A stretch of DNA of 64,000 nt, taken from assembly GCA_025618425.1 (NCBI GenBank), contig CM046846.1, positions 25,109,107-25,173,106 of the forward strand. The letters are read 5' to 3'. Of the stretch, positions 1 through 10,208 are shown piece after piece. This DNA comes from Heliocidaris tuberculata (taxonomy: Eukaryota > Echinodermata > Echinoidea > Camarodonta > Echinometridae). A model generated the notes under the pieces. That model was not told the origin of the DNA. It made no database searches and saw only the letters and a list, made by a program, of their open reading frames with translations. Both the position numbers and the translations under genes were made by a program. Numbering within the stretch: the first letter of the stretch is position 1; each line of letters opens with the position of its first letter.

Positions 1-407
1 AAAAAAGGAAACAGAAGAAAGTATTTCCTCAATAATAAATACAACTTAAAACCTGCAATCTCGGTCTATTATAGGCCTACTGATTGCTAGTCATATGATT
101 TGTCGCATTAATCATTCGTTACATATATGGATAACATATACGTCACTTTTTTCCGAAATGAAAACAAATTTTATTAGAGTTTTGAAAGTGTTTATGAATA
201 TTACAAACATTTATCTAATCAGGAAAGATGTTGAATATTAGGAACATTTATCTAATCAGGAAAGATGTTTCTGATTAAATCAGAGGTATAGTCGTATAGG
301 GCCTGTGTAAGATTTCAAAAGCGCAGGCGACAAATAGTTTTAACCCAACTATTTAATGCTGACTTGCGTTATTCCCCACCTTCTGTTCACTCCTATAATC
401 ATTATAG

Positions 408-1625
408 AAGGAGATGTGTTTCTTCGTAACACAATTCATCAGACCGGATACTTCTCCTGCCAAAGCGCTCGCCTGGGTAGATATGAGCTTGTCACGTAAC
501 AACGTTTCGAGATCAAATCAGATGAAATTGAACGATGTCGTCGTCGAAATGGAGAATGAGTCACAGTCTAGTGAAAAGTGTGTGACCTATGACGAGTGTT
601 TCACGGCCTCCTCAAGAAACGAAAATTCGGTAGCATCTGGTGAAAGTGATCAATTAGGGGATCAAGGGCAGGACAGAGTGACAGTTCGTGAGGAGGTGTA
701 CCGAAGCATTGACACTCCTGCACTCGATGTGAATTCATCATCTTCTGACGTAGAACTAGCATCGGCAAATCAAATTTACCAGTTGGCCACGGAAGTTCGA
801 CAAAATCTAAAAAACGAAGAAGATCCAGAAAATGGCAATTCGCTAATCGTTTCTGCCTCTGATGATAATGTGGAGGAGGACGTGGAGGATGCGGTACCAC
901 GACTAGATCACAACAACAATATCATAGACTTTCACCTCCTTTCTCAGTCTAATCAGAAGAGTGCAAAGTCGCAGCTAACTTCCTCTTTGTCGACTGCAAA
1001 ATATTCTTCAAAAACATCACTAACACAAGACAACGAGTCAGACATAAATATCCTCCGAAAGCTGGCTGTGGAAGTCAGGGAAGAAATTGATAAAGCGTTG
1101 AAGGTATCACCGAAACATCAATCGGAGCTTCTTTCCTCAAGCAATCAGTCAAATTGTATCAATGACATAGACGTCTCAGCAAAGAATGGATCCTTCACAG
1201 CAAAACCAAGTAAGGGAGAAGAGAATCACGCTGCATCTCAGAGTCAAAACGAAACAAGATCTTCTTCTGACGACAAGACAGAAATATTTAAGCTGAAGAG
1301 AAGGGTATTGGAGATCCAACTGAACAAGCCGAAGAAGACTAGTGAGGCTTCAGGTACAACTTCACCCTCGTCCTCTGGCGATTCTGGACGACGCGCCCCG
1401 GTCGCCGTACGCAGAAGGTCATCTGGTGATGTCACCTGCCGTCCGGGTTATCGTGGTATCCGTCATCTTGGTACATGTACTCCCAAAGCAAGAGTACAGA
1501 GGCCCAGTGGTTATGTACCCAGCCAGTCGTCCTCAACGCAGGAGCCTCTCATAAGCCCATTGAGGCCGGCATATTCTCGTTATGAATACACACGGAGTGG
1601 CTACAGAGGATTCTGTCGCCATTAA
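408..1625 (+). CDS. Last coding exon of an unrecognised Ser-rich acidic protein (copy 1, partial)
   Basis: I do not recognise this protein. The open frame runs from a splice acceptor (attatag at 401-407) to the stop at 1625. The first Met inside the exon is at 414, giving 403 residues, but comparison with the second copy (58556-59770) shows this is exon 4 of a longer gene whose first three exons lie left of the window. The product is hydrophilic, Ser/Glu/Asp-rich and probably disordered. It has a repeated motif, LATEVR at ORF residues 124-129 and LAVEVR at 217-222, and a basic Arg-rich tail with two GYRG motifs (GYRGIRH and GYRGFCRH) near the C terminus. It differs from copy 2 by one extra codon (Ser-Pro-Ala-Lys versus Ser-Ala-Lys), one Val/Ile change and a silent change. 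An AATAAA lies at 1849-1854. Confidence 0.75.
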   Translation, partial: KEMCFFVTQFIRPDTSPAKALAWVDMSLSRNNVSRSNQMKLNDVVVEMENESQSSEKCVTYDECFTASSRNENSVASGESDQLGDQGQDRVTVREEVYRSIDTPALDVNSSSSDVELASANQIYQLATEVRQNLKNEEDPENGNSLIVSASDDNVEEDVEDAVPRLDHNNNIIDFHLLSQSNQKSAKSQLTSSLSTAKYSSKTSLTQDNESDINILRKLAVEVREEIDKALKVSPKHQSELLSSSNQSNCINDIDVSAKNGSFTAKPSKGEENHAASQSQNETRSSSDDKTEIFKLKRRVLEIQLNKPKKTSEASGTTSPSSSGDSGRRAPVAVRRRSSGDVTCRPGYRGIRHLGTCTPKARVQRPSGYVPSQSSSTQEPLISPLRPAYSRYEYTRSGYRGFCRH

Positions 1626-1848
1626 GCATTTGCTTGCGAGAAAACATGATGTTCTATGTGTAGCGACTGTGCAAAACTAAATCAATGGCATGGTGAGGTT
1701 TATTAAGGACAAAATATTGTTCTTGGTAATCTTTGATTGAACATATACCGTGAGGGAAGGACTCTGTGGGTTTGATCTAATCGAGTCTTGCATTTTGTCT
1801 GCGCCTACTTCGTTCCCTCAAGATGAAAACTTACTCTTAATGAAAGGA

Positions 1849-1854
1849 AATAAA
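1849..1854 (+). promoter_or_regulatory. Candidate polyadenylation signal AATAAA, copy 1
   Basis: An AATAAA hexamer lies about 220 bases after the stop codon at 1625. It is identical in position and context in copy 2 (59994-59999), so it is the simplest candidate for 3' end formation of the unrecognised gene. A cleavage site cannot be seen. Confidence 0.5.
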
Positions 1855-2429
1855 CTTTTAATTAGCAACTCGAGCAACCAAAAACCTGGGAACAATTTAT
1901 GTTTATATTAAAACATTTATCGTGTTCTTGTTTTTAATTAATGTACAAAAAAGATCGCTTTCACAAATTCATTTTGTAAACCAAAGCTTTTAAAAAATCT
2001 AGAACTGAAGCACTGTCATATTGTTAGAACATTGAATCAAGACAATAATTTTCCTTTTAATCATTTTTTCTTTATTCTGTTTACATCTTCTTGATATCAA
2101 TATTACACAGAAAGAGAAAAAGATAATCATTATGACTAAGGCCTTGTAGCCTTTGGGGATATCCTCAATCTATTTCTTAAATGAAAATATGATCAATGAT
2201 CAGTGAGTATGCATGCAACAAAATGTCAAAATGAAATTAAATCATAGTTGATAAATAATTGCCTTCTTGAGAACTTGCAGTTTTGTTGTGAACAATTTTT
2301 TACAGCACTGGGTTGGGAAGGTGATATAATGAGGTTACACATGTCCACGTTTCTCACGTTTCTCCGCCATCTATATCCTTTCTTAACTTTCTGAACTCTC
2401 ACCCCCAACTCGATCTCTCTCCCCATTTT

Positions 2430-2477
<48 letters not shown>

Positions 2478-2612
2478 ATGTATCTCTTTATTCTACCCTT
2501 GCCTTCTCTCTCTCTCTCCTCGCCTTTTATCTCTCTCTCTCTCTCCTCGCCTTTTATCTCTCTCTCTCTCCTCGCCTTTTATCTCTCTCTCTCTCTCTCT
2601 CCTAATGGCATG
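2430..2612. repeat. CT-rich microsatellite/minisatellite, copy 1
   Basis: A (TC)n tract carries three tandem copies of a unit containing ctcctcgccttttatctc. The matching place in copy 2 (about 60576-60692) has only one such unit. Open frames here are low-complexity artefacts. Confidence 0.9.
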
Positions 2613-2985
2613 GGGCTGTATTCTGAAAACTATGTTATCTGTTATGTTAAGGAAAACAATGTCAATTGTCATAACAAAATAACATTGCGCAGAATAAACC
2701 ATTGTTATTGGTGCTTGCGCAGGTGTCTCTTTTAGCTTTACGTGAACGCAGCCAGCTTTGTGCAGACAGTAACCTATGACTTGTCCAAATTTTGATTTGA
2801 TATGGAAATTGACATCGTTTTACTAACACAAGTTTCAGAATACCACCCCAACTTATTAACTGTCCAGGCCATAGGATTTTCCATGTAAAGTTGTATTGAA
2901 TCTGGTGTTGGTTAGATAACTCACCTTTTTTCTTTGTTTTTTTTTTCCCCCTTGCTGTTTCACTTAAGTTAACCAACACCCTTAA

Positions 2986-3474
2986 AGGGGGTACCCAATG
3001 CTGAAACAATGTTAGTTCATTTAAAAGATCATGATTTTATTAGCAGAAAATCATCTGCCTTAAGTTTTTTAAAAATTCGTGTTGCCAGAAAAATCCCCGA
3101 AATATGGTAAGACTTCAGGATATTTTGGCCCCTCAGCTGTGTCCCAATTTCAGCTAGGTAACCACAATGACGTCAAAGTGGTTACCCAGGTTCGCGTATT
3201 GCAGATGTGTTGCGCGCTAGACTGTACAAAATGCATTACACCTTGCGCGCATTTTGCTATAATTGCGCGACAAGGTAACCACTTTGACGTCATTGTGGTT
3301 ACCTAGCTGAAATTGGGACACAGCTGAGGGGCCAAAATATCCTGAAATCTTACCATATTTCGGGGATTTTCTGGCAACACGAATTTAAAAAAAAATTTAA
3401 GGCAGATGATTTTCTTCTAATAAAATCATGATCTTTTAAATGAACTAACATTGTTTCAGCATTGGGTACCCCCT
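2986..3474. mobile_element. TTAA-flanked foldback MITE, 489 bp, present only in copy 1
   Basis: The element is flanked by TTAA on both sides (2982-2985 and 3475-3478). It begins AGGGGGTACCCAATGCTG and ends with the reverse complement; the arms run to near the centre (around 3190-3270), so it is almost one long palindrome. The second copy of the region has a single TTAA at 61074-61077 in otherwise identical flanks, which is the precise empty site. TTAA targeting is typical of piggyBac and Kolobok superfamilies. It has no coding capacity; the open frame inside it is incidental. Confidence 0.93.
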
Positions 3475-4063
3475 TTAAAAAGAAAATTATGTGTAACTCC
3501 CTTATAAATTATTGGATGATTCTTTGCAAATATTTACTGGGCTATTCTCCTGGCACAATAGACATTATAACTTTCTTAGTTGTGCTTATACATCAAAAAG
3601 CCATAAAGTCTTCTTTTGGTTTCCAGACGATCAAATTTTGTGTGTGCACACACGTTGCTCATGTAATGCAATCTAATTCCTCTTACCTTTCCTTTCATCA
3701 TCGATACCGTATACGGGATTGGTGAATATGAGATAAATCGCTTTATACTTCCTTCACACAATACATACCCTCTTTTATGGGTATCTGTTTACTGCACTCA
3801 TCTATTTTCATCCCAGAATGGTACTCAAAGTATGAATAATCACTACAAAATTACTTCTTATAGTCCTCAAAGTTTTATATCTTTTAAATATACATTTCTG
3901 CCTTAGTCATCTTTGTGGTATTGAAGTACATGTAATTAATAATATAATAATATGCATTTGCAAGTGCATTTATGAAAGTATAACAAGTCTATCATAAATC
4001 AATACATAATGATGAAATTAAGTGTCATATTCCACATAATATAAGAATAAGGGATACTGTTAA

Positions 4064-4454
4064 AGTGATTTGGTAACTTTGTAGAGGCTTGATAAAATCT
4101 GAGCTGCCTGGCCTTACATGCTATCAGTGTATGTAATATGGTGTAAATATGAAGCCCAGGAAAAAAAAAAAGCACTTCAAAATCATCATGTGCTTCACAA
4201 AAGTAAACATACGCAAGTGACCGGAAATGCCAGACTCATTTTCAGCAATAGACTCAGTGTTAGACTAAAGCGTATGGCCATACGCTTTCGTAAATGGGAG
4301 TATTCAGTCATATATATCTTAATAATAGCATTATATATTTGAAAACCTTTCTATGCCTGGCTATTTATTTATCCTTCTGAACATCATTATACAAGACAGA
4401 TATCAAAATTCAACAATTTATTAAGTCAAGCCTCCACAAAGTTACCAAATCCCT
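4064..4454. mobile_element. TTAA-flanked MITE, AG(T/G)GATTTGGTAAC family, copy 1 region
   Basis: Imperfect terminal inverted repeats (AGTGATTTGGTAACTTTG and, inverted, AGGGATTTGGTAACTTTG) are flanked by TTAA at 4060-4063 and 4455-4458. The same family occurs at 61663-62053 (the duplicate), about 14772-15163 (opposite orientation) and 41631-42088. The centre holds a small palindrome with AAGCGTATGGCCATACGCTT. No coding capacity. Confidence 0.88.
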
Positions 4455-4525
4455 TTAAAAATACACATTAATGTTTCTTTGAAAGGTACCTATCACTGTT
4501 TTTTTTTTTTTTTTTTTTTTTTTAA

Positions 4526-4932
4526 CCCTTTCGAGACAATTGACCACATTTTGTGGTTTGGCCCAATAACTTTTGATTTAGAGCCTTAAAAAATATACCA
4601 GATGCATGAGTAGAAAGAGCAAAAAATTCTGCACATACTGTGTCCATTTTTGTTGGCTGATCATATTGCATTTGATGCCAGGAATTTTAAAAAGGAGAAT
4701 AAGATTGAACATCCTTAAATTGGCAACACATTGAGAGATTCAAAATCATTGTTTTTTGTCCAAATTGGCAACTTTTTCAACTTTTTGACAAAGTTCCTAA
4801 CCACATATATTCTTTTCAAGAAATTACATCTTATTAGAACCACGTAGCACTAAAATAAAAATATTATTGTTGCCAATTTGCAGAACAAAATGTGATCAAT
4901 TGAGCTCTTAAATAATTCCTGTCCTGAAAGGG
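4526..4932. mobile_element. piggyBac-like MITE (CCCTTTC termini), 407 bp, present only in copy 1
   Basis: The element begins CCCTTTCGAGACAATTGACC, ends with CCTGTCCTGAAAGGG, and is flanked by TTAA at 4522-4525 and 4933-4936. Copy 2 has one TTAA at 62119-62122 with matching flanks, which is the empty site. Related copies are at 17072-17494 (inverted), 39622-40028 and 51845-52262. TTAA duplication plus CCC termini are the hallmark of piggyBac-type elements; the family label is an inference because no transposase is present. Confidence 0.9.
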
Positions 4933-5971
4933 TTAAACATGTCTATCTGGGCCTGACAAGTGCTGTCAAATGTGTTTAATATAACATTAACATGAAATAA
5001 CAATTATAATTATTTCAATCATTTTGAGCCAATCCGACATGACTTGTGTGCTCAGCGCAAATGGGAAGAAGTAACTTTCTCTTCCATGTACATGTATGTA
5101 TAATCAACCCTGGAGTAGAGGTCTCATCTGAAACTTGACTCTATATTATAACTGAAATGAATGATCTTTTTCGCAGGTTTCATTTTTCTCATAATCAGTA
5201 CAAACTATCCATGTGTGTACAACAGATTTCTCTTTCAGAGACAAAACTTTGGCACATAAAGAAATTGTCAAAGTGGTTCCCATAAGTGGCTACAGTACGA
5301 CACAGCTGTAAAATGAAACCTAGTCACAGCATGAACTATTACAGCCCCAAGGTACATTAAATAGGCCTATTCAAAAGTGAAACCAGTTTAGGGAAGCGCC
5401 CTCCCACTTATGAAGAACCAAGCACATGTAATTATAGTATCCATAATTACTGACGGATAGAAAGCGAAAGCATTAGAAACCCATCTTCTACGAATGAATA
5501 AATCAATGTACAGTATACTGACAGCATACAACATGCAGTGGATCGGTCCTGTGCATGCTTGTTGCACAGTAAGAAAAAAAAAATTCCACAGTGAGAGAGG
5601 CACAAGAAAACAAACACAATTCATTTTATTTGATAAATTTCAAGAACACATCAACACCCCTGCCTATATCCTTCTGAAGGAAATGACCTTTGAATAAATA
5701 AGAAAGAAAAATCTAAAAAAACTAACATGAAACAGAGATGTAAAACAAATGATGTGAACAAAAATTGGGAAGGAAACAAACTGAGATTTGATAGTAGTTT
5801 CTGCAAATGTCATAGATTATATGGTTTTCATGGACAATCTATTAAAAACTTATCTTATTCTCAAAACACCAAACTATGAATTCCCAGAAAATGCATCAAG
5901 TGTTTGTACAGTCTACATTCATAAATAAAAATAGTGACCATATTTTTCTCTGTCTGTTCAGATTTGAGCTT

Positions 5972-6045
5972 GTCTGTTTGGAGCCAGAAGGGCGTAACCC
6001 ATATATTTAAACACAGAGTTAACGCCCTTCTGGCTCTCAACAGAC
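5972..6045. repeat. Strong hairpin, conserved in both copies
   Basis: Arms of about 26 bases surround GAGCCAGAAGGGCGT and its exact complement ACGCCCTTCTGGCTC, with a loop of about 20 bases. The arms are identical in the duplicate (63158-63231), where one base differs in the loop. It may be a small foldback transposon or an RNA stem; nothing else supports a function. Confidence 0.7.
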
Positions 6046-6433
6046 GAGATAATCTTGCTTTAATACAGGCTATAACCCAAACTTTTTCTCCTGTGATTGA
6101 AGTGCAACACCCTTGTTATCACTTATCACAAACTCAAACGCCATTGACACTGTGCATTCATGAAAGTATTTACCAGTCAATACGGCATGTTTGTGTTATA
6201 AGACATATTCAGTCAGAGGAAAGGCCCCAATATACACCAAATCAGAGCAATGTCAGACCAGCCACAACCGGTCGTACGACTGTCCGATTTTTTATAGTTC
6301 ATCAGACTGAAAGCTGACCGGAAGGCTTAAAATGCCCCACAAACTGAATATTGCTATCTAGATGTGCAATCAAGAAAATTTTACATTTCCTTATTTCATA
6401 TTTCATCCAGATGCAATTTCTTTTGCAAGCCTG

Positions 6434-6759
6434 AGGGGTGTTTCATAAAGCTGTTCGTAAAGTTACGCATGTCTTTACGACCGACTTGAATATGAAGTGC
6501 CCGATAGGATGCCCAAAGTTTTTCCTGATGTTTTAACAAAGTGTGACTCTATTTCCAATAACCTCAATTAAATTATTGCAAAAAAGTATACTTTGCATTA
6601 AAAATGTTTGTCATAATAAGAATGTTAATCTACATCTGCACAGTTCAATTTTAGTTGATGCAGTTAAAAATGATTGAGCATCTCATTTGGCTTGTCGTAT
6701 TTAAGTCATTCATGTAGTCATGCGTAACTTTACAAACAGCTTTATAAAACACCCCCCTG
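6434..6759. mobile_element. Foldback MITE with GGGGTGTTTCATAAAGCTG termini
   Basis: The left end GGGGTGTTTCATAAAGCTGT and the right end ACAGCTTTATAAAACACCCCCC are inverted repeats. The family recurs at 63622-63941 (duplicate) and 13170-13494 (inside LIAS). The 13.2 kb copy has a near-8-bp target duplication (AGGTATCA/AGGTATCT), which suggests hAT-type mobility. Confidence 0.82.
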
Positions 6760-6802
6760 GTTGTTAATAATGTAAGCTTTGAAGTTCCTAGCCACCATAT
6801 CA

Positions 6803-7149
6803 TTAATGTTGAGACATTTCATCCTTTAAAGATAATGCTGGTTTAGCTCACAAAATCATTTATGGCTCAAACTGTCCTCAATTCAGGGCAAAAACGTGAA
6901 TAGGCTGAAGGTACCAAAGCATACCAATATTCCGGTGATCGGTATACTGTTGATCTACCAAAGTGAATTTGAAAATAAGAGCCTGAATGCTGAAATAATC
7001 AAAACGTGGATACCTAACTACATGATAGTTCATAAATGTGTTTCCTCAGCCTTCAGAGTTGATGCCGAAGAAATCGAGCTTTCTCTCCTCTTCTCTTTCA
7101 CCATGTTGGTAAGGAAGTATTCCCCTGCAGGAGCGGAAAAGAGATAGAT

Positions 7150-7198
<49 letters not shown>

Positions 7199-8822
7199 AG
7201 AGGGAGAGAAAGAGAAAGAGACAGAGGAAAATTGAGAGTGAAGAGTCAGAGACAGCATAAGTGAGCAACAAATAGGGTGAAAATGATGAGAGAGGGGGAG
7301 AGAAAGAGAGAATAGAAAAGCAAGGGACAGAAAGAGAGAGATAAAAAGAAATAAAGAAATAAATGTAGAGAGAGAAAGAGAGTGAGAATTGTTAGACATG
7401 TGATGTGGGAGATGGAAAAATAAATCTATTGGCATGATGTGCACTATACAAGAGCTGGCTATAAACTGCTCCAGACTTCTCGACAAAACAAAATACACCT
7501 GGGGGGCGTTTCATGAAAGGACTTGTCAGATATTTTATCCAACAAATTTGCTCTCAGCCAATCAGATGCAAGGATTTCAGTAGCTTATAACAGTTGTCGG
7601 ATGAAATATCAGACAACTTCCTTTCATGAAACGCTTCCCAGGTAATCCCAACATAATGTAAGATACATCAACTTCTAAAGAATGAGCACTTGATTTCATG
7701 AAGATTATAATTCATCCAGTAAAAGTTGACTATGAGCTCTAATATAAATAAATTACTCGGATTACTCATGATTGCTCTGTGATGTTTTGCCACTTCCGAT
7801 TGGCTCCTTCTGGAGGTCGGGAAAGTTCATGTGCCCTTCACGGATCAAATATCGGATGTGAACAAAAAGGGGGGGGGGGCAAATAACCAACAAGAACGGG
7901 AATCAGACCATCAGAAGAACCCAGTAGGAACTGGCAAAGTGTCGCGGAGCAATCGTGAGTAATTGGTTTATAACATACCAGTAATGAGTACATGAGTTTT
8001 TACAGGCGGGGTGAATCAATAAATTTGTAATTGGGGGGGGGGGGGGGGGGGCAAATAACCAACAACCGTTTTTCAGGTGCCTTCTGGGTAGAAAATTTGA
8101 AGGGGGGCAAATTTGTGGGGTTGTTTACCTTAACATGTATGCCATTTAGGCATACATGGGGAGGGATATGGGCCAGTTAAATGGAGCCCACACTAAGCTA
8201 TCATTATTATCATTATTATTAAAAAGTATTTGGCGCCACCTGTGCCTGAGAGGGAAAAAGCGAACAGAATCACTGTAACCCTCAGGTCTCTCATCCTGAT
8301 AAGAGAGTAAACAACTCACCACTCCATGGCTTTTCCTTGTGATGATGACATTACAGCATCAACAGAAAACTCAACATGATCATAATCATGATGTCATCTA
8401 TCCCTTTGTATTTTAATATCAAGAATTTATTCATTTGCTCCTATAATGTCAGAAATTTTGTTTCCCTGCTTTGGAAATAATTGGAAGCAATCCTACCATG
8501 AAAAACTTATCTCTAAAATTTACATGTAGCATCAAACCATATCATGAAGCAACTGCACAAAATATTTAACACGACTATAGCATTTCATCAAATTTTATTC
8601 ATGATGAATATATTTGGCATAGACCACATCCTCCTTCAAACCATCAGAATATTCCAAATGTGATAAATGCTATCAACAGAAAATAAAGAGTCAACCTGCA
8701 TCTGTTTCAAATCAAGTTTAATCTAAGGTCAAACCCAAGATGAATATTTGTTTGATCATTTTTTAACAGTCTCCTTCTCACCTCCTGCTTTTTCTTTCCT
8801 TAGCAAGAGAAAAAAATCATCT
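6803..8822. other. Intergenic stretch: purine tract, small foldback, G-runs; no gene seen
   Basis: About 7147-7390 is a GA-rich microsatellite. Positions 7501-7641 hold a short foldback (GGGGGGCGTTTCATGAAAGG and its inverse). G homopolymers sit near 7868 and 8034-8051. The remainder is AT-rich and has no ORF with coding character. The part next to 8823 is probably the 3' UTR of the membrane-protein gene on the minus strand. Confidence 0.7.
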
Positions 8823-10208
8823 TTATATAAGGTCATGCAAACTGCTGCATCTCCTAACAGTACGTGTGGATTTATCAGAGGAAGTCGAGAAATATCTTGA
8901 TCTTCTGCCCGGGAGTTGGAGTGCAAGACTACTCCTATCCTGGCTTTCCATCTGTGGATCCATCAGGGAGGAGCGAGTGCTTCCAATCGTCGAGAGAGCA
9001 TCATAGAAAACCTCACTCTCCTCGTCATCGGCCCTTGTCAGGGGCAACGGGAGAAGAGCAGCAGGGATGCTCCTGGAGAGTGTCTGAGAAGGGTACTGGA
9101 CTTCCTCAAGGGATATGGAGTAACGGTAGAGCATAAAGGGACGTAAGGCACTCATGCGTTGGTCCTCCTCCGGGTCAAGACTGCCAGGGAAGGCTTGGTG
9201 GAGATGGAAATTCAGGTCCTCACCGCTGAAGCTGCCCAGCCAAGGTGACTCCAAGGCGAGGGAGGAGGTGTTGGAGGAACAGCACAGTATCTCCTCTTTG
9301 GTCATGGAGTAACGATACTTCATGACGGAAGAGCTAAGTGGGTGGATGGGAAGCTCTAAACTATCAAGACTCTCAGGTTCACTTTTTGCATCAGTTACAA
9401 CATCACCATTTGCATCGGTTACAACAATATCTGGTACAGGAGCCATGTCTTTGTAAGACTTTCCATTCTCATCGTCGTCGTCAGAGATGAATAGAGCTAC
9501 ATCTTCTTCATCGTCGGTCATTTCTACTGGATCACCACAGTCTGAATCTTCTTCACCAACCACCCACTTTACTTTGCTATGACCTTCACCCTGTGCAACA
9601 GCATCCCCACTCATTGATTTGAGGGATCCTGCAACATTTTTCAGTGAATCAGACATACCTTCTGCAGATGAGTCCAAGGCCTCAACGCCCTTCAGCACTT
9701 CTTCCTCGAAATCGCTTACAATGGACTGAACAGATTTAATGTCGTCCAATCTCGAATCCTCCCCCTCTTTTTCTTCCTCCTCCTCTTCTCCGTCATAGAC
9801 CTCCACATGACCTTTGAACAGCTGACCCCCGTCACTTTCCTCATCATCCTTCACGACTTTGAGACATAGGGAGTTGCTGCTGAAGATGACGCTGCTGCTT
9901 CCGGGCCCTCGCACCTCAAGGGTACCATGCAGACTCTCCATGGAGCCTGGTGGCTTCTTGCTCTGCCACGGCCACGTGTTGGACCTTCCTCCACCCCTCC
10001 CGACATCTCTTCTAAGGTGCACCATTGGAGGCACTTCACCGGGGGTTTCTTTCCCATCAGTAGAAGCTGCATCATCAGAGGACGTACATGGACACCTAAA
10101 GCAAGCAGTCCTCTTTTTTTTAAGCGTTGTAACACCAAAGATTGCAATGAAACCAGTCCCTAGTACTGCCAGGACCACATACAGTTCATAAGATATGTCA
10201 GCCAACAT
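8823..10208 (-). CDS. Unrecognised single-pass membrane protein, acidic, 461 aa
   Basis: I do not recognise this protein. It is one uninterrupted frame with Met at 10208 and a TAA stop at 8823. Residues 9-28 form one hydrophobic membrane segment just after a very short N-terminal leader and are followed by Lys-Lys-Lys-Arg and a CxxCxC cluster (residues 36-41). This suggests a type III protein with a large cytoplasmic tail, or a reverse-signal anchor. The tail is Ser-rich and strongly acidic (a run of Glu at 141-146, Asp at 243-246). Two matching motifs, M-x-YRYS-(M/I)-(T/S)-x-EE-(I/V), occur at about 296-307 and 359-370. The C terminus is basic and Ser-rich. A tag at 10212-10213 upstream of the ATG could be an acceptor for a 5' UTR intron. 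Length, composition and lack of stops make it very likely a real coding exon; function unknown. Confidence 0.8.
   Translation of the reverse strand: MLADISYELYVVLAVLGTGFIAIFGVTTLKKKRTACFRCPCTSSDDAASTDGKETPGEVPPMVHLRRDVGRGGGRSNTWPWQSKKPPGSMESLHGTLEVRGPGSSSVIFSSNSLCLKVVKDDEESDGGQLFKGHVEVYDGEEEEEEKEGEDSRLDDIKSVQSIVSDFEEEVLKGVEALDSSAEGMSDSLKNVAGSLKSMSGDAVAQGEGHSKVKWVVGEEDSDCGDPVEMTDDEEDVALFISDDDDENGKSYKDMAPVPDIVVTDANGDVVTDAKSEPESLDSLELPIHPLSSSVMKYRYSMTKEEILCCSSNTSSLALESPWLGSFSGEDLNFHLHQAFPGSLDPEEDQRMSALRPFMLYRYSISLEEVQYPSQTLSRSIPAALLPLPLTRADDEESEVFYDALSTIGSTRSSLMDPQMESQDRSSLALQLPGRRSRYFSTSSDKSTRTVRRCSSLHDLI

Larger units (their letters stand above)
1..6802. repeat. Large near-identical duplicated block, copy 1
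   Basis: This block matches 58147-63984 almost base for base in the same orientation. The right boundary is visible: the two copies agree through the shared 'cctagccaccatat' and then diverge, at 6802 here and 63984 in the other copy. The left boundary lies outside the window. Copy 1 is about 960 bases longer, mostly because of two TTAA-flanked insertions (2986-3474 and 4526-4932) plus a longer CT-rich minisatellite. It may be a segmental duplication or two alleles assembled in one scaffold; sequence alone does not decide. Confidence 0.95.

Noticed and set aside
601..900. 99-residue minus-strand frame inside the 408-1625 exon (also 58746-59045)
   Set aside because: Antisense shadow of the plus-strand coding exon.
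5934..6317. 127-residue frame in copy 1, repeated at 63066-63497
   Set aside because: The frame shifts between the copies, contains a hairpin and shows no coding bias; likely non-coding.
7046..7498. 150-residue Ser/Leu-rich frame on the minus strand
   Set aside because: It is the translation of a GA microsatellite.
8778..8810. Possible LIAS terminal exon reading Gly-Gly-Glu-Lys-Glu-Thr-Val-Lys-Lys then stop
   Set aside because: It is in phase with a plausible acceptor but lies beyond the neighbouring gene's stop codon and lacks the conserved Glu-Phe/Tyr-Phe start.
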